This document shows, piece after piece, positions 27,278 to 34,423 of a stretch of 64,000 nt of DNA (the first letter of the stretch is position 1; each line of letters opens with the position of its first letter). This DNA is from Candidatus Promineifilum breve (lineage in GTDB: Bacteria > Chloroflexota > Anaerolineae > Promineifilales > Promineifilaceae). A program made the translations under genes and the position numbers. The notes under the pieces are model-generated. The model was not told the origin of the DNA, did no database searches, and saw only the letters and a program-made list of their open reading frames with translations. The stretch spans positions 1,714,726 to 1,778,725 of the forward strand of contig NZ_LN890655.1 in assembly GCF_900066015.1 (NCBI RefSeq). The letters run 5' to 3'.

Positions 27278-28489
27278 TCAGCGCGACTCGACCCGAACGC
27301 GGCCGGATGGGGCGCGGGCGTAGGCGTCGCGGCCCAGGCCATAGACCAGCGCCGCCTTCAGTTTGGCGGCATTGGCGGCATACGTCCAATCGTGGGCATC
27401 GGCCTGGGCTTCACGGCCCAGTTCGGCCAGCGCCGTGCGGGCGGCCCAGACGCGGCGCAAGGCGGCCAGCAGCGTCTCCTCGGCCACGTCGTCGGCCCAG
27501 AAGGCGTAGCGGCCATTGCCCACCACGTCGGTGTGGCACTTGTTGCTCGTCGCCAGCACCGGCATCCCGGCGGCCATGTACTCGAATAGCTTGATGGGGC
27601 TGGAAGCCTCGTACTTCACGTCGTCCACTTCGGGCAGCGACGTGACGCCAACGTGGGCGCGGGCCAGCAGGTGGGGCACGTTTTCATGGGCCACGGGCTG
27701 CTCGACGCAGACCGAGCCGTTGCTGCCGGCGGCCACGCTCGCCAGTTCCGGCCGCTGTGGCCCGTCGCCGTAGAGGCTGAAGACGAAGGACATGCCCTCG
27801 GCCCCGGCCCGGCTAACGGCCCGGCACAGCGGCAACAGGTTGCGCTTGGACAGGAAGATGCCGACGTAGACCAGGCGGATGGCCTCGCCCTGGTAGGGCC
27901 AGTGGCGGGCCTTGGCCGCGGCGGCGAAGCGGTCGGCCTCCACACCCGACGGCCAGATGCCCCACAGTTGCTCGCGGGGGATGCGTACCAGTTCGGCCAT
28001 GCGCGGCGTGATGGCTGTTTGCCCGTCGGCCAGCCGCGCCGCCAGCCGGGTGATCAGATCGAACCAGGCCGTGCGCAGGCGCACCTTGAAGCTGCCGCTG
28101 GCGAAGTCGACCATGTCGCGGGTGTCCATGACCAGCCGCGGCCGATGCCGGCCCAGCAGTCGCAGCGGCAAGAGCCAGATGGCCGAAAGCTGGTGGAACA
28201 GGATGACGTCATAGTCGCGCCGGCGCGGCAGCAGATAGCGCAGGACGTTGAGGTGGAACAGCATCTGGCCCAGCAGGTAGACCGAGGGCCGGGGAATGTT
28301 GAGCACCTCGACGCCGCGATAGGAGTGCTTGCCCGCCGGGCCGATGGTGATCAGCGTGACGTCGACGCCCTGGCGGCGCAATTCGCGCGTCGTATCGACC
28401 CAGGTGGCCGAATCGAGCTTGTCGGACGTGACGGGCGATACCCAGGCCACGCGGAGCCGGTCGCCGGTCGGCGGCATCTCGTTCGTCAT
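27278..28489 (-). CDS. Glycosyltransferase family 4
   Basis: A 403-residue GT-B enzyme: RVAWVSPVTSDKLDSATWV at the N-terminus, VLFHQLSAIWLLPLRLLG in the acceptor domain, RLVYVGIFLSKRNLLPLCRAV opening the donor domain near residue 215, and SSPIKLFEYMAAGMPVLAT near 315 (E-x7-E region). Sugar unknown; membrane-associated. It follows the acetyltransferase gene by 30 bp and precedes sulfotransferase 4. Confidence 0.88.
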   Translation of the reverse strand: MTNEMPPTGDRLRVAWVSPVTSDKLDSATWVDTTRELRRQGVDVTLITIGPAGKHSYRGVEVLNIPRPSVYLLGQMLFHLNVLRYLLPRRRDYDVILFHQLSAIWLLPLRLLGRHRPRLVMDTRDMVDFASGSFKVRLRTAWFDLITRLAARLADGQTAITPRMAELVRIPREQLWGIWPSGVEADRFAAAAKARHWPYQGEAIRLVYVGIFLSKRNLLPLCRAVSRAGAEGMSFVFSLYGDGPQRPELASVAAGSNGSVCVEQPVAHENVPHLLARAHVGVTSLPEVDDVKYEASSPIKLFEYMAAGMPVLATSNKCHTDVVGNGRYAFWADDVAEETLLAALRRVWAARTALAELGREAQADAHDWTYAANAAKLKAALVYGLGRDAYARAPSGRVRVESR

Positions 28490-28519
28490 CTCGTTTCTGT
28501 CGCTCCCCGGCGGCTCGGA

Positions 28520-29170
28520 TTAGTGCGCGCCGCAGGAATTCTTGAGGCCGTTGACGTAGGCTTTCTCGCCGGGGTGGAGCGGGCAGTCGATGTCATCGAC
28601 CGTCGTCGCCACGCGGGCGGGATTGCCGTAGACGACGGCGTGGGGCGGCACGTCCTTGGTGACGACCGACCCCGCGCCCACCAGGGCATATTCGCCGATG
28701 GTGACGCCGGGCAGGATGGTCACGTTGACGCCGACGCGCGCGCCGCGCTTGATCGTCGGGCCGCCGGCGCGGGTGCATTCGGCGCAGAGCGGCCGCATAT
28801 CGTTGGCGATGGTGACGCCGGGGGCCAGGAAGGCATCGTCCTCGATGGTGGTGAATTGGGCCACGTAGACGTTGCTGTGGATCTTGACGTTGTTGCCGAT
28901 ACGGCAGCCGTAGTCGATGACCGAATTGCTCCAGATGCCCACGTTGTCGCCGATGACGTTTTCCTCGCGGATGACGACGTTGTGGCCCGTTTGCAGGCCG
29001 CGGCCGATCGTCGCTCCGGCGTAGATGACCGTGCCGGCGCGGACGTTGGCCCCGCCGCCGATGCGCAACGTGCGGTCGGCGATGGGCCGCCCGGTGGGGT
29101 AGCCGAGGTTGACGCCCTCGTCAATCGCGTGGGGTTCTTCCAACAGGACGTGATCGAGCATCTCAAGCAT
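28520..29170 (-). CDS. Left-handed beta-helix N-acetyltransferase (WlbB/WbpD-like)
   Basis: 216 residues from the ATG at 29170 (AAGGA about 8 nt upstream; overlaps the upstream stop by 8 nt). Repeated hexapeptides dominate (ANVRAGTVIYAGATIGRGLQ, NVGIWSNSVIDYGCRIGNNV, GVNVTILPGVTIGEYALVGAG), with SVVTKDVPPHAVVYGNPARV at the end, the CoA-site pattern of trimeric acetyltransferases. DYGCRIGNNVKIHSNVYVAQFTTIEDD is close to WlbB/WbpD-type sugar N-acetyltransferases. It probably acetylates the 3-amino group produced by the DegT enzyme. A short C-terminal Cys-containing tail (IDCPLHPGEKAYVNGLKNSC) is unusual. Confidence 0.88.
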   Translation of the reverse strand: MLEMLDHVLLEEPHAIDEGVNLGYPTGRPIADRTLRIGGGANVRAGTVIYAGATIGRGLQTGHNVVIREENVIGDNVGIWSNSVIDYGCRIGNNVKIHSNVYVAQFTTIEDDAFLAPGVTIANDMRPLCAECTRAGGPTIKRGARVGVNVTILPGVTIGEYALVGAGSVVTKDVPPHAVVYGNPARVATTVDDIDCPLHPGEKAYVNGLKNSCGAH

Positions 29171-30236
29171 GAGCCAGTTCCTTGACCCGCCGGGCTTCGG
29201 CGGCATTCCCGCGGCCGTTGCCGTTCAGGTAGACGGTATCGCCGCCATTTTGCATCGAGCGTTGGGCCGCCTCGACGATCTGCACCACGCGCTTGCCGTT
29301 GTGGCCGTCGGTGTCGGGCTGCTTGCCCTCGCGCACACAGTCGAGGAAGTGCTGGCATTGCACGCGCAGCGGCTCCTCGAAGCGGATGTAGGGGATGACC
29401 ACGTCGCCGTAATGATAGGCGAAACTGAACTCACCGTAGGTGTCGGTGTGGCGGATGGCCTTGACGCCCTTATCGAAGATCTTGACCTTCTCCAGTGGCT
29501 CCACGTCGTCGTAGATGACCATCTTCTTGCTGCCCACGACGGTGATGCGCCGCTGCTTCGACGGGTCGAGCCAACTGGAGCGGATGTGGGCCAGCACGTT
29601 GTTGGGGAACATCAGGGTGGTGTAAGCCACGTCCTCGATGCCCTGCTGCACGCACGAGGAGCCGTGGGTGTTGACGCTGACCGGGTCGGCGTCGAGCAGG
29701 TAGCGCAGGATGGAGATGTCGTGGGGGGCCAGGTCCCAGACGACGTTGGCCTTGGTCTGAAAGAGGCCCAGGCTGGCGCGGATGGCGTCGATGTAGTAGA
29801 TGTCGCCCAGTTCGCCGCTGGTGATCATCTCTTTGATGGCTCGCACGGCCGAGTTGTATTCGAAGGTGTGGCCGACCATGAGCACACGGTCGTGGGCCTC
29901 GGCCACGTCGATCAGCCGTTGGGCGTCGTCGCTATTGAGCGTGATGGGCTTCTCGACCAGGACGTGGAGGCCGTGCTCCATGCAGTCGCGGGCGATGGCG
30001 TAATGGGTGGCCGGCGGCGTGGCGATGACCACGGCGTCCAGGTCGAGGTCGAACAGGTCGCGGTAATCGGTGGTCGATGTCTCGATCTGCGGGAAGCGCT
30101 GCATCATGCGATTCAGCGGCTCCGGCTGCAAATCGGCCACGGCGACGACGACCGCGCCGGGGATTTCGATGAAATTGCGAATCAGGTTTGGGCCCCAATA
30201 GCCGCAGCCAATGGCGCCGATACGAAGGTCGGTCAT
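29163..30236 (-). CDS. Gfo/Idh/MocA oxidoreductase (WlbA/WbpB-like)
   Basis: 357 residues from MTDLRIGAIGCGYWGPNL; an alternative ATG 12 nt upstream overlaps the previous gene. The NAD(P) Rossmann motif GAIGCGYWGPNLIRNF is at the N-terminus, and the EKP catalytic motif in HGLHVLVEKPITL is near residue 95. The later DLAPHDISILRYLL and its Asp/His pair fit WlbA-type UDP-N-acetylglucosamine-uronate 3-dehydrogenases. Next to an acetyltransferase and a DegT aminotransferase, the predicted step is 3-oxidation of an NDP-sugar acid. The 6-dehydrogenase that would make the uronate is not in the window. Confidence 0.88.
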   Translation of the reverse strand: MTDLRIGAIGCGYWGPNLIRNFIEIPGAVVVAVADLQPEPLNRMMQRFPQIETSTTDYRDLFDLDLDAVVIATPPATHYAIARDCMEHGLHVLVEKPITLNSDDAQRLIDVAEAHDRVLMVGHTFEYNSAVRAIKEMITSGELGDIYYIDAIRASLGLFQTKANVVWDLAPHDISILRYLLDADPVSVNTHGSSCVQQGIEDVAYTTLMFPNNVLAHIRSSWLDPSKQRRITVVGSKKMVIYDDVEPLEKVKIFDKGVKAIRHTDTYGEFSFAYHYGDVVIPYIRFEEPLRVQCQHFLDCVREGKQPDTDGHNGKRVVQIVEAAQRSMQNGGDTVYLNGNGRGNAAEARRVKELAHA

Positions 30237-30237
30237 G

Positions 30238-31026
30238 TTAGCGAGCACCTTTGCCGTTGATGACGGCCGTCAACGTCATAAAGATAATTTTGATGTCCAG
30301 CCACAGCGATTGGCGGGTGATGTAATCAACGTCCATGCGCACCATTTCCTCGAAGCTGGTGGCGCTGCGGCCACGCACCTGCCACCAGCCGGTGATGCCC
30401 GGAACCGTGCGCAGACGGTCGTGGTGATGGAACAAGTATAGCTCAACTTCGTAAGGAATGGGCGGGCGCGGGCCGACCAGGCTCATGTTGCCCAGCAGCA
30501 CGTTCCCGAACTGCGGCAGTTCGTCGAGGCTGGTCTTGCGCAGGAAGCTGCCGACGCGGGTGACGCGCGGGTCTTGCACCAGCTTGAACTTGGCTTCTTC
30601 GGCCTTCTGGGCATTCTGCAATTCGGCCATGCGCTTGCTGTCGCCGGCGATGTAGGCTTCGATGAACTGGCGGTGGATGGTCGATTTGGCGTCGGCGCGC
30701 ATGGTGCGGAATTTGTAGATGGTGAAGGGGCGCTCTTCCCAGTAGACCTGGCCGTTGCGCACGACGCGCCGGGCGGTCACGCGCTCCTGGCGGAAGACGG
30801 CCGGGCCGGGCGAATCCCACTTGATGAGCAGGGCGATGAAGGCCAGCAGCGGCAGGAGAAAGACCATCGACAGGATGACGATGATGAAATCCATCACACG
30901 CTTGGCGAGGAAATACGTCGCGTCGGCGCCTTCTTGTTTGGCACTGATGGCCGGACCCATTGTCCACTGTAAGACCTTTTGCTCTTCCATTTCGCTCAGT
31001 TTCCTCTCGTTCGCCAGACCGCTCAT
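30238..31026 (-). CDS. Monotopic phosphoglycosyl transferase (initiating sugar transferase)
   Basis: A 262-residue small-form bacterial sugar transferase (PF02397). A single membrane segment at about 43-69 ([20 protein letters not shown]) is followed by the catalytic core [40 protein letters not shown] (catalytic Asp-Glu) and [18 protein letters not shown]. It transfers a sugar phosphate to undecaprenyl phosphate, starting the repeat unit. An ATG at 30990 with GAGGAAA upstream is an alternative start. It is the first gene of this minus-strand run; upstream are 0.8 kb of repeats and leader sequence. Confidence 0.93.
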   Translation of the reverse strand: MSGLANERKLSEMEEQKVLQWTMGPAISAKQEGADATYFLAKRVMDFIIVILSMVFLLPLLAFIALLIKWDSPGPAVFRQERVTARRVVRNGQVYWEERPFTIYKFRTMRADAKSTIHRQFIEAYIAGDSKRMAELQNAQKAEEAKFKLVQDPRVTRVGSFLRKTSLDELPQFGNVLLGNMSLVGPRPPIPYEVELYLFHHHDRLRTVPGITGWWQVRGRSATSFEEMVRMDVDYITRQSLWLDIKIIFMTLTAVINGKGAR

Positions 31027-31174
31027 CGCTCTCCAGAATCCTGCTCCACTCTCATTTTTAACAGCCTAAGCTTACGAACAGGCTAACGGTTGGGCCGGTT
31101 CTTCTCCGGTCGGGCTTGTCGGCGGCAGCTTCTCCGATAGTAGGGTGGTCACCTTACGGCCCGTGTTAAGGCGC

Positions 31175-31417
31175 GTCGTAGGCGGAACTTCCAGTTCCGC
31201 GGGTCGTAGGCGGAACTTCCAGTTCCACGCGTCGTAGGCGGAACTTCCAGTTCCGCGCGTCGTAGGCGGAACTTCCAGTTCCGCGCGTCGTAGGCGGAAC
31301 TTCCAGTTCCGCGCATTGGGGAATGTGGAACTAGAAGTTCCACCTACAGGGGTCGTAGGCGGAACTTCCAGTTCCGCGCATTGGGGGGAAGGTGGAACTG
31401 GAAGTTCCACCTACAGG
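31175..31417. repeat. Array of GTAGG-stem-TCC hairpins: five 28-bp tandem units plus composite direct/inverted units
   Basis: Five exact 28-bp tandem units start at 31175, 31203, 31231, 31259 and 31287, each beginning GTCGTAGGCGGAACTTCC; a sixth starts at 31352. Inverted copies lie at 31325-31347 and 31392-31414. In every unit GCGGAACT pairs with AGTTCCGC across TCC; the inverted copies read GTGGAACT/AGTTCCAC, so the base changes are compensatory. Units 5 and 6 with their inverted partners form two related composites of about 65 bp sharing a GCATTGGGG spacer. There are no unique spacers, so this is not CRISPR. Confidence 0.93.
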
Positions 31418-31490
31418 GATAAAATCGGCCCAATGTTGTAGTTTTGCAATATTTTTACATTACAACGTATTGTATTACCACAATATTTGC

Positions 31491-31519
31491 TTGCCATAGC
31501 CGGGGGCGGTCATTATAAT
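31491..31519 (+). promoter_or_regulatory. Sigma70-like promoter for the beta-helix genes
   Basis: TTGCCA (31491-31496), a 17-nt spacer, then a perfect TATAAT (31514-31519). It lies in an AT-rich island (about 31424-31495) inside otherwise GC-rich sequence. Transcription would begin near 31526, leaving a leader of about 310 nt before the gene at 31838. Confidence 0.8.
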
Positions 31520-31525
31520 GTCAAC

Positions 31526-31837
31526 ATAAGGTATCGGCGACGACACCCGTCATGCGCACCAAACGTGCCACGACCGGCGGAGAGGGAACCCAAGCGGGAA
31601 GTGCGGGGCGAGCAACTCTAACCAGCCAACGGGAGCCGGGCCATCCGGCGTCGTGCTGAGCCAACCTGCGACTATCGTCAGAGTAGTACCACAGTGATGT
31701 AGCGGATCGCGGCCGGCGGCCAAGGTCCTTCTGCGAATTACCTGCGCCACAGCGGCGGGCCTGTCGTTGGCTGCCTGCCCCTGCCGGGCGCGGAGGATGT
31801 CTGACGCATCCTCGTCGAATCAGGGAGAAAAAGAGAT
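31526..31837 (+). other. Long GC-rich 5' leader, possible structured RNA
   Basis: About 310 nt lie between the predicted transcription start and the beta-helix gene, with no supported reading frame. Several short complementary stretches are visible (for example GAGCCGGGCCATCCGG near 31631). I could not match it to a known riboswitch consensus. The rest of 31027-31837 holds the repeat array and promoter, and I see no gene there. Confidence 0.4.
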
Positions 31838-34375
31838 ATGGGCACTACGTACTACGTATCGGCCGGCGGCGGCAACAATAACCATCCGGGAACCCAGGCC
31901 GACAAGCCGCTGCGCACGATTCAGGCGGCAATCAACAAGGCGCAGGCCGGCGACACGATCACGGTGAGCGCCGGCACCTACGCCGAGCGCCTGCACATCC
32001 AGAAGCCGGGCACGGCCGACGCGCCGATCCTCATCGCCGCCAAGGAAGGAGAGCAGCCGGTTATCGACGGCACCAGCCTGAACATCCCCGATGACGCCGC
32101 CCTGGTGGTCATCCAGCAAAGCCAGGACGTGACGCTGAGCGGCTTCACCATCCGCAATTCGGGCGGTCGCGGCCTATACGTCAACAAGGCCAGCCGCATC
32201 ACGCTGCGCGGCAACACGATTGCCGAGAGTTATGCCGGCGGCCTGCAAGCGATCCAGGCCGACGCGCTGCTGGTCGAGCAGTGCGCCATCCACGGTTGCG
32301 CCCGCCGCTTTCTGGCCCACGGCCCATCGCCGCTCAACGCCGCGCTGCTGGTCAAGAATTGCCGGGACGTCACCATCCGTCAGAATCAGGTGTACGAGAA
32401 TTCGGCCGAGGGCATCCTCGTCTCGGTCGGCAGCCGCCAGGTGGTCGTCAGCCAAAACGTGTGCTACGACAACCGCAACGGCCAGATCGGCGTCAAGTCG
32501 GCCGTCGACGTGACCATCGACTCGAATCTGTGCTACCACACCGGCCGCCAGCCGTATCTGACGCTACGCGAGCAGCGCGGGCCGGGCATCACCAAACAAG
32601 ACCTGGCCCGCTACCGCACCGACGGCTCATGGCACACCCGCGACGTGACCGTAGTCAACAACATCGTCGTCGGCTGCGGCGTGGGCTTCAGCGCCGACCA
32701 GCGCGGCGGCCAACTCAGCCGTTTCGCCCTGACCCACAATACGATCCTCAACAGCGCCGTGCGGGCCATCGAACTGGGCCGCAACGGCGGCGGCCGGCGG
32801 GCCTTCATCGAGAATAACCTGATCGCCTCCAGCAACGGCGGCGGCATGGCCCTGGCCGAGGGCAATGAGGGCATCGTCTGGCGGCACAATCTGTGGTCGA
32901 CCTTCCCCGGCGAAGATGTCTATAACCCGTCGAGCGACGTGATCGAGAGCGATATCGGGCTGGTCAACATCGATGCCCCGATCAGCGCCGGCGGCGTGAC
33001 GCCCGACCCGTACAAGCTGGTTGGCGCCTCCATTGCCATCAATCGCGGCATCCGCCACCAGGCCGCCATCGCCAAGGATTTCTGGGGCACGCCGCGCGAT
33101 ACGGCCCCCGACATCGGCGCCAACGAATTTCCCGACGCCAGCGGCGATGAGCTGGTGGATGATCCCGTCTTGCCGGCAGCGGGTACGCGCGTCAGCGATG
33201 GGCTGGTGGCCCTTTATGATTTCAAGGAAGGCCAGGGCCAGGAAGTGCGCGACGTCAGCGGCGCGGGTTCGGCGCTCCATCTGCGGATCATGGACGCTTC
33301 CCGCGTCAGTTGGAGCGCCAACGGCCTGACGCTCAACCAACCTGTCCTCATCTCGTCGGAACGGCCGGCGAAGAAGATCATCGACGCCTGCCGGGCGACG
33401 AACGAGATCACCCTGGAGGCATGGGTGCGGCCGGCCAACGTGACCCAGGACGGCCCGGCGCGCATCATCGGCATCTCCAACAACAAGACCCAGCGCAACA
33501 TCACCCTGGGGCAGGGGATGCACGGCAACCGGCCGGCCGATCTCTACATGGCCCGGCTGCGCACAACACTGACCTCCGGTAACGGCCTGCCCGCGGTGGT
33601 GACGCCGGCGGGCACGGCCAGCCAAAGCCTGACCCACATCGTCTACACCCGCCGGGCCAATCATCGCGCCATCCTCTACGTCAACGGCCAGGAACGCGGT
33701 GTACTGAACGTCGATGGCGACTTCAGCAATTGGGATGCCCAAATGCCGCTGTTGCTGGGCGACGAAATGAGCGAAGACCGGCCGTGGCTGGGGCTGTATA
33801 ACCTGTGCGCCATCTATGGCCGGGCGCTGAAGCCGGCCGAAGTGTTGCACAACTACGAGGCCGGCTTCACCAGCGATGCGCCATTGACGGCCGAGTTCTC
33901 CATTCTGCCCGGCGACGAATACGGCATCGCCCCCCACGTCGTTGAGTTCGATTCGGCCGACACGATTTCGACGGCCGGCGTCAGTGCCCACTTCTGGGAA
34001 TTCGGCGACGGGCAGACCTCGACCCGCGCCGCGCCGACCAATACCTACACGACGCCCGGCGTCTACACCGTCTCGCTGACGGTCACCGACGTCAACGGTC
34101 TGACCAGTAAGGTCACCAAGGAAGAGTTGATCACCGTCGTCGAGACGCCGGTGGCCCCGCTGCCGGCCGACTATGCCCGGTTTGTGCTGGTCAAAGTCGC
34201 CAATTCGCGCATCAAAGCCTTCGGGATTCAATACCCCGACCTGCGCTGCGCGCTGATGTGGAACGAGGAGCCGTTCCACATGATGGTCTATACCGCCATC
34301 GATGACGTGCGCCGTATCTTCACCGCCGGCAACGCCATCGAATTGATCTGGGTTGATTCCTTAGAAGAAGAGTAG
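31838..34375 (+). CDS. Parallel beta-helix + LamG-like + PKD protein
   Basis: 845 residues. The start follows AGGGAGAAAAAGAG. There is no signal peptide: it opens directly with TYYVSAGGGNNNHPGTQ and a DUF1565-like segment (IQAAINKAQAGDTITVSAGTY). Right-handed beta-helix rungs fill about 80-340, a concanavalin/LamG-like sandwich about 445-640, a PKD domain about 685-760 (HFWEFGDGQTSTRAAPTNTY), and a compact C-terminal domain from 779 (YARFVLVKV ... AFGIQYPDLRC ... W/N-EEPFH) shared with the next gene. Such architectures bind or cleave polysaccharides outside the cell, yet no export signal is seen. It may bind or trim the polymer made by the surrounding locus. No catalytic residues could be assigned. 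Confidence 0.87.
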   Translation: MGTTYYVSAGGGNNNHPGTQADKPLRTIQAAINKAQAGDTITVSAGTYAERLHIQKPGTADAPILIAAKEGEQPVIDGTSLNIPDDAALVVIQQSQDVTLSGFTIRNSGGRGLYVNKASRITLRGNTIAESYAGGLQAIQADALLVEQCAIHGCARRFLAHGPSPLNAALLVKNCRDVTIRQNQVYENSAEGILVSVGSRQVVVSQNVCYDNRNGQIGVKSAVDVTIDSNLCYHTGRQPYLTLREQRGPGITKQDLARYRTDGSWHTRDVTVVNNIVVGCGVGFSADQRGGQLSRFALTHNTILNSAVRAIELGRNGGGRRAFIENNLIASSNGGGMALAEGNEGIVWRHNLWSTFPGEDVYNPSSDVIESDIGLVNIDAPISAGGVTPDPYKLVGASIAINRGIRHQAAIAKDFWGTPRDTAPDIGANEFPDASGDELVDDPVLPAAGTRVSDGLVALYDFKEGQGQEVRDVSGAGSALHLRIMDASRVSWSANGLTLNQPVLISSERPAKKIIDACRATNEITLEAWVRPANVTQDGPARIIGISNNKTQRNITLGQGMHGNRPADLYMARLRTTLTSGNGLPAVVTPAGTASQSLTHIVYTRRANHRAILYVNGQERGVLNVDGDFSNWDAQMPLLLGDEMSEDRPWLGLYNLCAIYGRALKPAEVLHNYEAGFTSDAPLTAEFSILPGDEYGIAPHVVEFDSADTISTAGVSAHFWEFGDGQTSTRAAPTNTYTTPGVYTVSLTVTDVNGLTSKVTKEELITVVETPVAPLPADYARFVLVKVANSRIKAFGIQYPDLRCALMWNEEPFHMMVYTAIDDVRRIFTAGNAIELIWVDSLEEE

Positions 34376-34423
34376 GAGAGCGCACTCCGTAACTCGGACT
34401 GCAAGATTAGCATGTAAGGTAGG

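Noticed and set aside
31175-31417. CRISPR-like array of regularly spaced repeats
   Set aside because: The 28-bp units are joined without unique spacers, each is a full palindrome with inverted copies nearby, and there are no cas genes.
31526-31837. Known riboswitch (cobalamin, c-di-GMP types considered)
   Set aside because: I could not find the conserved core sequences of these classes; kept only as a possible structured leader.
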